A stretch of 64,000 nucleotides of DNA, from assembly GCA_947628755.1 (NCBI GenBank), contig CANRBC010000006.1, positions 1 to 64,000 of the forward strand, given 5' to 3'. This DNA is from an uncultured Clostridia bacterium. Lineage in GTDB: Bacteria; Bacillota; Clostridia; Lachnospirales; CAG-274. The position numbers were made by a program, and so were the translations under genes. Below, piece by piece: positions 15,974 through 24,502 of this stretch (positions are counted from its first letter, which is position 1; each line of letters starts with the position of its first letter). The notes beneath the pieces were generated by a model. It was not told the origin of the DNA. It saw only the letters and a list, made by a program, of their open reading frames with translations, and ran no database searches.

Positions 15974-18900
15974 ATGAAATCAAAAAAATTATTATCAGGT
16001 TGTTTGGCATTAATGATAACATTATCGGCAATGTCCTTTACACCCTTTGCCCAGGAGAAACAGCTTGCTTTTCCCTGTGCAGAGGGTGGCGGTATGTACT
16101 CCCAGGGCGCAAGAGCATCATCAAATTTTACCGTTTACCATGTTACCAATCTTTACGACAGCGGTTCAGGCTCTTTCAGAGACGCCGTGTCACAGGGCAA
16201 CAGAATAATTGTGTTTGATGTAGCAGGAAATATTATGCTTGAAAGCTCCTTACAGATAAGAAGCAGCAATCTTACCATATTGGGACAGACTGCTCCCGGC
16301 GAGGGTATATGTGTAGGCGGAAATGATGTGCGTTTCAGCAATGCAAACAACATCATAATGCGGTATATGCGTTTTCGTATGGGCGATATATCAGACTCTC
16401 AGGAGGACGGCTTGGGCGTAAGGAACTGCACAGAGGTCATACTTGACCATTGCAGCGTGAGCTGGAGTATAGATGAATGTCTTTCCGCCTACGAAAACAA
16501 GAACTTTACGGCTCAATATTGTATAATAAGCGAAAGCCTTAATCAGTCACACCATGCCAAAGGCGATCATGGCTACGGCGGTATATGGGGCGGTACTAAT
16601 GCCAGCTTCCACCACAATCTTATAGCTACCCACAACAGCAGAACACCGAGAATAGGTACAAATCAGACAGTACACAGTTATAATGACAGACCCGATTACG
16701 AAAGCCTTATAGACGTAAGGAATAATGTAATATATAACTGGGGAAATCAGAGCGCTTACGGCGGTGAACTGAATACAAGAGTAAATTTCGTAAACAACTA
16801 TTATAAGCCTACTGCCATTTCAAAGGTAAAATATATATACGACATATACAGAGGCGACAATATTACAGGCTATACCGGCACAACTCTCCATGTAAGCGGA
16901 AATGTTATGGAGGGAGAGGAAGGTATAACAAATGACAACTGGACAGGTGTTGCAGTTCACTATGACGATACATCATGGACGAAGTGCGAAAGCATTTCCG
17001 ACGGCTATACAGATGAAAGCGGTAAACTATGGGCAAACGACCAGTACATATATGATTATCCCGTAAATACCACAGACGCAAATACTGCTTATAAGGATGT
17101 GCTTGAAAAGGCAGGCGCAAGCCATTTCAGAGATGAAATTGATACAAGAGTTATAAACGATGTCAGAAACGGCACTATGCCTACAGGCAGCAAGTCAGGA
17201 GAGGGTCTTATCGATTCTCAGAACGATGTAGGCGGTTGGGTATCCCTATACGGACAAAAGCCGGAGGATAAGGATAATGACGGTATGGCGGACCAATGGG
17301 AAAGAGCCAACGGTCTTGATACATCAAAGAATGACAGTACAGCTATCGCTTCAAACGGCTATACCAATATAGAGAACTATGCTGAATCTATACTTGAAAC
17401 GGAATATGAGGGCTATGAAGCTGACAGCTCTCTTCTAAAGGCTGAAATAGATATTGCAAAAGCATTAATCGAAACCGATTACAGCAGAGAGGATTGGGAG
17501 ATGCTGCAAGGGAAAATAGCAATGGCTGAATTGACCTACTTTAAGTCAGCGCCTACTCAGGCTGAATTGGACAATGCATATAAAAATCTTAAAGACTTTG
17601 TGGACAGTCTTGCAATAGACCATTCTGACTTGCTCAAAAATGCAATACAGAGAGCAAAGTCTATAGATTTGAACAGATATACAAAGGAAAGCGTTGATAT
17701 ACTCAATCAAGCCGTTGCCAAAGGAGAGGCTGACCTTGAAGCGGGAAATTCAGACAGCTATAAGGCGGATGCGGAGGCTATAGATGCTGCCATAGAGGGA
17801 CTTAAGGAAGGATACAAGGTCAAGCTGAAAAAAGTCATAGACTTTGTAAACTCTATGGATCTGAGCAATATTACTTATGAATCAAAAATGAGTATAAAGG
17901 AACAGCTTGATAAGGCTCAGACTGTATATAAAGATACCGATGCCACAAAAGAGGACACAGACTCAGCTATTCAGACGGTATATGATATTGTTGCCCAAGG
18001 AAATTACAACACCCTTAAAAAAGGAAGAGTAGTAGACGAGGTGGATTTTGAAAACGGCTACAACGACGAATTTATTTTTTCAATGGGTGGAAGTTATGTA
18101 GAAAATCCAATTTCTATTGTAAAAGGATATGGAACAAATAATACCAATGTAATAACTCTTAAAGACAATTATGATGACATTATAGATGGGATAAGGAATT
18201 TCGGTAATGAAAACGAAGCACTTTCTCACTATATTATTTCATGTGATGTTATATTTGAAAGTCCGACTTATATAAATTTGTTGGGACATAGTGATGGTTT
18301 ATACCCAAAATATTCCTTCGAATATAATCCTAGGGGTTGGGATGCAAAGGCTGACCAAAAATGGTTGAATGATGAGGATTACAACGGTTTTATGGATTTG
18401 AGCAGATGGACAGAGCTTGCTCTTGAAATAGACAGGGATAATGGAGAAATAACTTATTATATCAACAAACTGCCTGTATTCAGAAGTGAATATAAAGATG
18501 ATAATTATTCCTATGGCTTTATGCTTGGAAATAAAGCGGAAACAGTTTATTACGATAACTTTACCGTAACGGATATGACAGAAAGCAGTAGCAGTATTTT
18601 AGGCGATGTGGATTGTGACGGAGATGTGGATGCAGCAGATGTTTCATGCCTTCTTAACAAAGTACTCAGCGGAGGAGAAACCATAATTGAGCAAAGTATG
18701 GGCAGTTCTGCTATGCAATATATTGATATGGACTGTAATGGAGTTATAGATTCTGCCGATGTGGCACAGCTGCTTCAAAAGATACTTGACAGTTCTTACA
18801 AAACTCCTGCGGATAGGAACTTTGAAATAACTACAGAGAATATATCTGAGGAAAGCACAGAAATAACCACAGAGGAGTCTACAGAAACCACTACTGCCGA

Positions 18901-19477
18901 TCCAAATATTATTTATTATCCTGTAGAGGGTGGAGAGATACTTATAAACAGAGCTGACGGAACAGTAACAGGTTATAATGGCAGTCCTACAAATGTAATT
19001 ATACCGTCGGAAGCTGAGGGTGTTACTGTTTCCGCTATAAGTCCTATTGCTTTCAGATATAGCAGAACTCTTGAAAGTATATATATACCATCGACTATAA
19101 AGACAATAGCAGAAGGCACATTCCAAAATCTCGGACTGAGAACGGTAACTATCGAAAACGGTGTTGAAACAATAGAAAGACGTGCATTTCAGTACACAGC
19201 CATAGGCGAGATAACTATTCCGGCAAGCGTAAGAACAATAGGAGATTACGCATTTATGGGCTGTATGAATCTAAGAAATGTTGTAATTGAAGATGGTGTT
19301 GAAGAAATAGGCAGAGATGCCTTTGGTATGTGTGGTTTTGATAGCATACTTATACCCGATTCAGTTACATCAATAGGAAAGTGGTCACAATTCAAGGCAA
19401 CTATACTTTGTCATGAAGGCTCCTATGCTCAGCAGTATGCCATTGACAACAATTATAAATATGAAATTATTCAGTAA
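15974..19477 (+). CDS. Secreted pectate lyase (PL1-like beta-helix) with dockerin and BspA-type LRR domains
   Basis: A 1167-residue exported enzyme with signal peptide (MKSKKLLSGCLALMITLSAM). Residues about 35-430 form a right-handed beta-helix pectate lyase: FPCAEGGGMYSQGARA, NIIMRYMRFRMGD, VILDHCSVSWSIDE and NSRTPRIG are typical of PL1-type lyases that cleave polygalacturonate. Then follow FIVAR-like three-helix repeats (about 480-670), a laminin-G-like beta-sandwich (about 690-860), a dockerin with two calcium-binding F-hand repeats (GDVDCDGDVDAADVSCLLNK and DMDCNGVIDSADVAQLL), a Thr/Glu linker and a C-terminal LRR_5 (BspA-like) domain. GAGGAGGT precedes the ATG. The dockerin implies docking onto a cohesin such as the one encoded at 39304. 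Confidence 0.88.
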   Translation: MKSKKLLSGCLALMITLSAMSFTPFAQEKQLAFPCAEGGGMYSQGARASSNFTVYHVTNLYDSGSGSFRDAVSQGNRIIVFDVAGNIMLESSLQIRSSNLTILGQTAPGEGICVGGNDVRFSNANNIIMRYMRFRMGDISDSQEDGLGVRNCTEVILDHCSVSWSIDECLSAYENKNFTAQYCIISESLNQSHHAKGDHGYGGIWGGTNASFHHNLIATHNSRTPRIGTNQTVHSYNDRPDYESLIDVRNNVIYNWGNQSAYGGELNTRVNFVNNYYKPTAISKVKYIYDIYRGDNITGYTGTTLHVSGNVMEGEEGITNDNWTGVAVHYDDTSWTKCESISDGYTDESGKLWANDQYIYDYPVNTTDANTAYKDVLEKAGASHFRDEIDTRVINDVRNGTMPTGSKSGEGLIDSQNDVGGWVSLYGQKPEDKDNDGMADQWERANGLDTSKNDSTAIASNGYTNIENYAESILETEYEGYEADSSLLKAEIDIAKALIETDYSREDWEMLQGKIAMAELTYFKSAPTQAELDNAYKNLKDFVDSLAIDHSDLLKNAIQRAKSIDLNRYTKESVDILNQAVAKGEADLEAGNSDSYKADAEAIDAAIEGLKEGYKVKLKKVIDFVNSMDLSNITYESKMSIKEQLDKAQTVYKDTDATKEDTDSAIQTVYDIVAQGNYNTLKKGRVVDEVDFENGYNDEFIFSMGGSYVENPISIVKGYGTNNTNVITLKDNYDDIIDGIRNFGNENEALSHYIISCDVIFESPTYINLLGHSDGLYPKYSFEYNPRGWDAKADQKWLNDEDYNGFMDLSRWTELALEIDRDNGEITYYINKLPVFRSEYKDDNYSYGFMLGNKAETVYYDNFTVTDMTESSSSILGDVDCDGDVDAADVSCLLNKVLSGGETIIEQSMGSSAMQYIDMDCNGVIDSADVAQLLQKILDSSYKTPADRNFEITTENISEESTEITTEESTETTTADPNIIYYPVEGGEILINRADGTVTGYNGSPTNVIIPSEAEGVTVSAISPIAFRYSRTLESIYIPSTIKTIAEGTFQNLGLRTVTIENGVETIERRAFQYTAIGEITIPASVRTIGDYAFMGCMNLRNVVIEDGVEEIGRDAFGMCGFDSILIPDSVTSIGKWSQFKATILCHEGSYAQQYAIDNNYKYEIIQ

Positions 19478-19601
19478 ACGTCAGCACCGAGCGTTTAAGG
19501 GATAATTGCATATAAAGCTCAATAGTAACAGGCATTATGTAAAAACGCATATCAGACTGTTATTATCAGAGCGTTCGACAGCGGTTAACCAAACTGTCAA
19601 A

Positions 19602-19642
19602 AAAATCCCCTGTGATGGGTGCATAACATCGCAGGGGATTTT
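19602..19642 (+). terminator. Terminator after the pectate lyase gene
   Basis: AAATCCCCTGTGATG pairs with CATCGCAGGGGATTT with one mismatch, followed by a T-rich tail. Confidence 0.8.
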
Positions 19643-19730
19643 GTTGTTAATAATTTCTTTATCTGTAATAATATTGTAATTGTATTTTTAATAACAATGT
19701 AGTATAATATAAATAAGTTATATGATTAGT

Positions 19731-19785
19731 ATATTTCGACTAATTTCGATTAATTTCGATTAATTTCGATTAATTTCGATTAATT
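19731..19785. repeat. Tandem 10-bp repeat (TAATTTCGAT) upstream of the cyclase cassette
   Basis: Four perfect consecutive copies of TAATTTCGAT at 19741-19780 are flanked by one diverged copy on each side. The period of 10 bp places each copy on the same DNA face. It lies about 30 bp upstream of the -35 box of the cassette promoter. Confidence 0.85.
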
Positions 19786-19812
19786 ATGTCGAATTAAATG
19801 CAAACTACAGTA

Positions 19813-19840
19813 TTGACATATTTATAACTTATGATAAAAT
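19813..19840 (+). promoter_or_regulatory. Promoter of the ImmA-cyclase-effector cassette
   Basis: TTGACA is followed after 16 bp by TAAAAT. The leader to the first start codon is about 110 nt, and a GTTCGT motif occurs twice in it. Confidence 0.55.
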
Positions 19841-19957
19841 AGACTTAAAGTTGTTGCATTTTTTATACTGCACTTCATATAATTAAATAAGATTTTGGGT
19901 GAAAGGCACTGAATTAGGTTTTAAGTTCGTTAGACACCGAGTTCGTGAAAAAAAAAT

Positions 19958-20479
19958 ATGATCATAAATAAAAAAATGCAAGAATATATAGAAGAAATTG
20001 CAAAAAGTTCTAGAGCGGCATTGCCAGAATTTGAAAAACGCAAAACTCTTTCTTTTGAAGATGTAAAAGAGTACATTAAGCACTTTGCTGGAGAAATTAA
20101 ATTGAAAAATACTGAGCATAGTGAAGTGAGAAAAAATAAAGATGGTACTTTTATTATATTCTTAAACGAAAATTTAAGTGAAGAGGAAAGAATTAAAAGC
20201 GCTCTGCATGAACTAGGACATGTTTTTTTACATTGGGAATCTGTTCCAGGAGTTGATGAGGAAGGGCTAGCATTAAATGATGCAGATATTATAGATTTAA
20301 AAGAAGTATCTGCAACTTATTTTGTAAGAGCGTTCCTTATGCCAAAATTTCTTTTTTTACAATCTGTTTTTGAGAGCACATATCACAATATATGTAATTA
20401 CAAAAAAATTTCTCAGGACTTTAAGGTTGATGAATATAATGTTATTAGCCGCGGTAAAGATTTAAACTTGTGGGAGTAA
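19958..20479 (+). CDS. ImmA/IrrE-family metallopeptidase, first gene of the cyclase cassette
   Basis: A 173-residue soluble protein with the zinc peptidase motif HELGH at residues 84-88 and a third-ligand Glu near 116 in KEVSATYFVRAFLMP, the ImmA/IrrE pattern. Family members cleave HTH repressors after a stress or mobile-element signal. There is no DNA-binding domain and no good ribosome site before the ATG; the leader is A-rich. Its end overlaps the region just before the cyclase start, so the genes form one operon. Its presence suggests that cassette activation or repression depends on proteolysis. That role is inferred. Confidence 0.8.
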   Translation: MIINKKMQEYIEEIAKSSRAALPEFEKRKTLSFEDVKEYIKHFAGEIKLKNTEHSEVRKNKDGTFIIFLNENLSEEERIKSALHELGHVFLHWESVPGVDEEGLALNDADIIDLKEVSATYFVRAFLMPKFLFLQSVFESTYHNICNYKKISQDFKVDEYNVISRGKDLNLWE

Positions 20480-20487
20480 TAATAAAC

Positions 20488-22158
20488 ATGGAAACAAATG
20501 ACTTTGTACAAAATAGGCAAAAGATTATAACAGATGCAGAAAAATATAAACCAAAAGATGGAAAAAAACAAATATCAAATGAAACAAAACAGAATTACTT
20601 ATTTGTTTCATTTGATATTTGTAATTCTACGGAATTAAAAAAAAGATCAAAATACTGGTTTGATATAATAAGAACATTTTTAACCTCAAATGATTTCCTT
20701 ACAAGTATGCGTTGTTGGAAATTAAATGGAGATGAAATACTTTATATAGCCGAAATTTCTTCTATTAAAGAGATAATCGAAACATTAGAAGAGATAGAGG
20801 ATTGCTTGTATCGACTAAAAGAACGTCTTATTGATACCATAAAGGGTCTTGTTAAAGATAAAAACAATAGTGATATAAAATTTGAACTTTTAAATATTAA
20901 TATTAAAGGAGCAATATGGATAGCACAAACAGATTTTAATGGTTTTAGAGATAAATCTATATTAAATTACAAATTCAAATTAAATAATACCATAGATTTT
21001 TCTGGAATAAATGTAGATGAAGGATTCAGGTTAAGAGTTTGGGCTTCAAAACAAAAAGTAGTTGTTGATCCTAAAATAGTTGCACTTCTTTATATTGCAT
21101 ACGGAATTTTAGATGAAAATTTAAATAACAATTACATCAAAGAGCTTATTGATAATGATTTTGATGAAATCAAGTCAAAAGTTACTGAAGATATCAAAAA
21201 AGATTATACTAAAAAAATTAGAACTGTTCTAATGAATTTCAAATTATTAGGATATGAACATTGCAAAGGTATTTGGAATGATAGATTATACCCTATTATT
21301 TGTTATTCAAAAGATTGGGATAAACTAAGTAAAACTATAGAGTACGATGAAAAATTTGATGGAAAATATGTCCGAGACATTATAAATGAGCATATTGAAG
21401 AATCAAAAGAAAAAGAAACACAGTTTGAAAAAATAAATAATTTAATTTCTGTACTTAGTCAAGTTGATGAAATTGATACAGTTAAAAAAATTGCTGATAA
21501 AATTAAATTTGAGCCTATTCCTGGAACAGAATCTACAGAAACACGAATCCTTAATAGTAAGGCAAATTTATACTATATGGTAGTTTGTGTAAATCCTAAG
21601 ACCAATAGAGTATTAATTTTCCAAAGGAGTGAGAATAGAAAACATCTTAAAAAAGTGTGGGATTTTGGAAATGTAAAACATTTAACTGTAGAAAGCAAAC
21701 CAATGAAAGAAATTATTGTTGATGAATATAATAAGATGTTCGATTTAGAAATTGAAGTAATTACAGATTCATCAAGGAATAATGATTTTGTAAAACCATA
21801 TGCTTTGTGTACAGTACCAAGATATGGTGTTCACCATAATGGTATATTATGTTATGCTAAAATTTTAAATAATCTTACAGAAGAAGAAATTTTAGAAAAA
21901 GTAAAAAATAAATTAAACACAACAAAGCAAGATTATAAAGAAGTATATAGATATAATGATGCAATGTTTATAGATGAAACTATTTTCGATGAATTAAAAT
22001 TTCATGAAATGACGTTTGATGAAATAAAAGAAGATTCTCTTCTTGCCGGATTTAATGCGGCTATGCCCGCAGAAAGTAATTATGTATGTATTGACAATTT
22101 CAAAGTTTCTATAAAAGATGCTATTAAAGAAATAAAAAGGCTTGAAAACAATGCTTGA
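20488..22158 (+). CDS. Pycsar-like class III nucleotide cyclase fused to a Nudix-like domain
   Basis: A 556-residue soluble protein. Residues about 35-210 match pyrimidine cyclases of the Pycsar defence family: LFVSFDICNSTELKKRSKYW with the first metal-binding Asp (about 43), and CWKLNGDEILYIAE with the second (about 82). These enzymes make cCMP or cUMP on phage infection. Residues about 347-500 resemble a Nudix fold (MVVCVNPKTNRVLIFQRSE, then VWDFGNVKH), but the catalytic Nudix box is degenerate (KEIIVDEYNKMFD). The domain may sense a nucleotide instead of hydrolysing it. The start is ATG after GGGAG; the ORF-track GTG is six codons earlier. The stop overlaps the start of the membrane effector gene by 8 nt. 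Confidence 0.8.
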   Translation: METNDFVQNRQKIITDAEKYKPKDGKKQISNETKQNYLFVSFDICNSTELKKRSKYWFDIIRTFLTSNDFLTSMRCWKLNGDEILYIAEISSIKEIIETLEEIEDCLYRLKERLIDTIKGLVKDKNNSDIKFELLNINIKGAIWIAQTDFNGFRDKSILNYKFKLNNTIDFSGINVDEGFRLRVWASKQKVVVDPKIVALLYIAYGILDENLNNNYIKELIDNDFDEIKSKVTEDIKKDYTKKIRTVLMNFKLLGYEHCKGIWNDRLYPIICYSKDWDKLSKTIEYDEKFDGKYVRDIINEHIEESKEKETQFEKINNLISVLSQVDEIDTVKKIADKIKFEPIPGTESTETRILNSKANLYYMVVCVNPKTNRVLIFQRSENRKHLKKVWDFGNVKHLTVESKPMKEIIVDEYNKMFDLEIEVITDSSRNNDFVKPYALCTVPRYGVHHNGILCYAKILNNLTEEEILEKVKNKLNTTKQDYKEVYRYNDAMFIDETIFDELKFHEMTFDEIKEDSLLAGFNAAMPAESNYVCIDNFKVSIKDAIKEIKRLENNA

Positions 22159-22672
22159 TGAATTAAAAGATATATACAAAGACAACATAAATTGGTTAAC
22201 TTTTGCCGAATTAAAAAATGGTGTAATAATTACAGTATCTGGAGTATTTCTAGGTATTATCAATACATGCATAAAAAACAATTATATAAAAAGTTGTTTT
22301 TTTATACTGTGTGTCATTACAATTCTTATAAGTGGTATGTCATTTATTCCTTTTTTAAATAATAGCAAATTAATCAAAAACATAGCAAAAAAGCATTATA
22401 TTAAGTGCGGAAATAAGAATTGCAAAGACTCTGAGAATATAATTTTTTACATAGCTGTATTTTTATCTACAATGGAGATATACATAAGTTCTTTAAAAGA
22501 AATATTAATTGGCTCTAATACATATGAGTTAACTGGTTTAGAAAAAAATTATGTTACTCAAATTTATCAAATTTCAACAATTGCATCTATTAAATATTAT
22601 TTTTTTAAATGTGCATGCTATGTTTTTGCTATAATGCTCTTCTTATTTATTTTAATAACAATCATTGGTTAG
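22151..22672 (+). CDS. Membrane effector of Pycsar type (PycTM/DUF5706-like)
   Basis: A 173-residue protein with an N-terminal amphipathic helix and three hydrophobic segments (about residues 22-40, 48-70 and 148-172). The arrangement NWLTFAELKNGVIITVSGVF, then a second segment ending SFIPFL, then QISTIASIKYYFFKCACY before the last segment fits the Pycsar transmembrane effector family, which damages the membrane after binding a cyclic pyrimidine nucleotide and kills the infected cell. It has no separate cyclic-nucleotide domain, so sensing must reside in its cytoplasmic parts. ATG overlaps the cyclase stop (ATGCTTGATGA), which keeps the two proteins in fixed ratio. Confidence 0.75.
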   Translation: MLDELKDIYKDNINWLTFAELKNGVIITVSGVFLGIINTCIKNNYIKSCFFILCVITILISGMSFIPFLNNSKLIKNIAKKHYIKCGNKNCKDSENIIFYIAVFLSTMEIYISSLKEILIGSNTYELTGLEKNYVTQIYQISTIASIKYYFFKCACYVFAIMLFLFILITIIG

Positions 22673-22708
22673 TATACTGTGTAAATTATAAATAATGCTA
22701 TTATAAAA

Positions 22709-22740
22709 CCACCTTTCATTTTTTATGGAAGGTGGCTTTA
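22709..22740. terminator. Bidirectional terminator after the cyclase cassette
   Basis: CCACCTTTC pairs with GGAAGGTGG with a T/A-rich loop between convergent genes. TTTT follows on the minus strand and TTTAT on the plus strand. Confidence 0.65.
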
Positions 22741-22757
22741 TAATAAATTAAGAAATT

Positions 22758-23354
22758 TTATTTAAGTTGTTCTAATTGCTCACACTTATTAAAGAAAGTA
22801 GACGGTGGCAGATTACATTCTGCGGCTGCCTGTTTGAGAGTGATTTCTCCGTTTCTCCATTTTTTATGCACATCATAAAAATTTGGTGGCAGAGAACGGA
22901 TCGGTCTGCCGAATTTTACTCCTCTTGCTTTAGCAGCAGCTATGCCCTCTGCCTGCCTTTGCTTTAGGTTATCCCTTTCGTTTTCCGCAACAAAGCTAAG
23001 CACTTGCAACACAATGTCGCTTAAAAAAGTACCCATCAGGTCCTTTCCTCGCCTTGTATCCAAAATAGGCATATCAATAACCATTATATCTGCTTTCTTT
23101 GTTTTTGTGATATACCTCCATTGTTCGATTATTTCCTCATAATTTCTGCCAAGTCTGTCGATGCTTTTAACTATAAGCAGATCATCTTCTTTGAGTTTTT
23201 TCATTACCTTTTTATATTGCCGTCTGTTAAAATCTTTGCCGCTTTCCTTATCCATATAGATATTTCCCTCGGCAACATTATATTCTTTTAGGGCAATAAA
23301 CTGTCTGTCTTCATTTTGTTCTCTTGTCGATACCCTTATATATCCATATACCAT
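22758..23354 (-). CDS. Small serine recombinase (resolvase/invertase family)
   Basis: A 198-residue protein with the catalytic Ser in YIRVSTREQNEDRQ, the motif IVKSIDRLGRNYEEI, and a C-terminal HTH (EITLKQAAAECNLPPSTF). The size and GVKFGRP linker are those of resolvases and DNA invertases of transposons and plasmids. AGGAGG precedes the ATG. It is distinct from the large integrase at 1634 and lies at the end of the cargo region, so it may have brought in the neighbouring cassette or resolve cointegrates. Confidence 0.92.
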   Translation of the reverse strand: MVYGYIRVSTREQNEDRQFIALKEYNVAEGNIYMDKESGKDFNRRQYKKVMKKLKEDDLLIVKSIDRLGRNYEEIIEQWRYITKTKKADIMVIDMPILDTRRGKDLMGTFLSDIVLQVLSFVAENERDNLKQRQAEGIAAAKARGVKFGRPIRSLPPNFYDVHKKWRNGEITLKQAAAECNLPPSTFFNKCEQLEQLK

Positions 23355-23432
23355 ATATATGCCTCCTATATTATTGTTTCAATGTAATACACTAATTTTA
23401 ACGGTAATTATTACTGTTTGCACAAAAAGAAA

Positions 23433-23459
23433 GCCCAGGCTTGGAAACCAAGTCCGGGC
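23433..23459 (-). terminator. Terminator after the PP-loop gene
   Basis: GCCCAGGCTTGG pairs with CCAAGTCCGGGC around an AAA loop, with one internal mismatch. On the minus strand it is followed by TTTCTTTTTG. Confidence 0.75.
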
Positions 23460-23534
23460 AAAAATTTATTATAAAATAAGAAAAACAGCAATCTATTCTC
23501 TGTGTAAAATCATTTAAATTTTATAATTTAAACA

Positions 23535-24344
23535 TTACTTTATCCACCAGTTAAATACATCTTCGGCAGTCTGCCATCCTAAATTTGTGTCCAAGCCACG
23601 TTCCTTTCTTATGGTAAGCATTCTGTCAAAAGCCTTTAAATACATTTCTTTATATTTAGGGAAAACCTCAAATTCAGTAATCCTGTTTTTTCCTGCCATT
23701 GGACAGCCTATACAACCGCATCTCTTGAAGCCAAGCTCATAGAAAGGATTATGGAATTGACACTCATTTGAATAAAAGTCCCATACTTCCTCATCTGTAA
23801 AATCAATTATAGGATTACAGACTGTCTTAGCCTGTATCTCACAGCGTTCAATAAGCCTGCGTTTTTCGTCATTGTCATTCATCAGGCATATTTTTTTATC
23901 CTTATTTTTATTAATGTCCTCGTAAATACCTCTTTTCCTGCGCTTGACGCTTTCTCCCCATCTGACACCTGTGGCTATCATTCTGCTTTTGCAGCTGTTC
24001 TCCTTTAGTGTAGTACAGCAGTATCTTATCAGACGGGTAGGCGGAAACAGCTTATAAGGTATAAGCTGCCACATTGACATCGCAGGATATTCGATGGTAC
24101 ACTTTACACCTTCATTTTCAAGCTTTCTGAATGTATTTCTTATGTGATATACAGTTTGCGGTGCATCCGCTGTTGTATGGCTGTGATGTACTTCAAAGAG
24201 TATTCCACTGCGTTTTGCAAGTTCAAGGAGGACTTCGCTGTCCTTGCCACCGCTATATGTAATAATTAAAGGCTGTTCATAAAAAGAGAGGCTCATTTCC
24301 GAAGCCTCCCTGAGTCGTAATATCGCTTTCTTTTCTTTATCCAT
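23535..24344 (-). CDS. Phosphoadenosine-phosphosulfate-reductase-family PP-loop protein
   Basis: A 269-residue cytoplasmic protein with the PP-loop ITYSGGKDSEVLLELAKRSG, an ATP pyrophosphatase signature shared by PAPS reductases and DndC-type enzymes. Cysteines in RYCCTTLKE and in RCGCIGCPMAGK could hold a metal or Fe-S cluster. Copies of this kind are common in Clostridia phages and ICEs without sulfate-assimilation genes nearby, so a role in DNA or RNA sulfur chemistry is possible but unproven. AAGGAGG precedes the ATG. It is the last gene after the helicase/methylase. Confidence 0.78.
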   Translation of the reverse strand: MDKEKKAILRLREASEMSLSFYEQPLIITYSGGKDSEVLLELAKRSGILFEVHHSHTTADAPQTVYHIRNTFRKLENEGVKCTIEYPAMSMWQLIPYKLFPPTRLIRYCCTTLKENSCKSRMIATGVRWGESVKRRKRGIYEDINKNKDKKICLMNDNDEKRRLIERCEIQAKTVCNPIIDFTDEEVWDFYSNECQFHNPFYELGFKRCGCIGCPMAGKNRITEFEVFPKYKEMYLKAFDRMLTIRKERGLDTNLGWQTAEDVFNWWIK

Positions 24345-24397
24345 AGAACTCCCTCCTTATAAATAATACTTTTTTTGCTGAAAAAGCTATAAAACTC

Positions 24398-24436
24398 AAA
24401 AAGCCAATCCGCAAGAATTTTGCAGATTGGCTTTAA
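24398..24436 (-). terminator. Hairpin between helicase/methylase and PP-loop genes
   Basis: AAAGCCAATCCGCAA pairs with TTGCAGATTGGCTTT with one mismatch, in the 158-bp gap between the two same-strand genes. T-tracts are possible on both sides. Confidence 0.75.
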
Positions 24437-24502
24437 AACACCTGTTTGTTTAAATATTTTTGAATTTATTATAGTTTTAAAATCTTATATGTTTATACCT
24501 GA

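Noticed and set aside
19731-19785. Short tandem repeats considered as a CRISPR array
   Set aside because: The units are 10 bp, directly adjacent and have no spacers; no cas genes are present.
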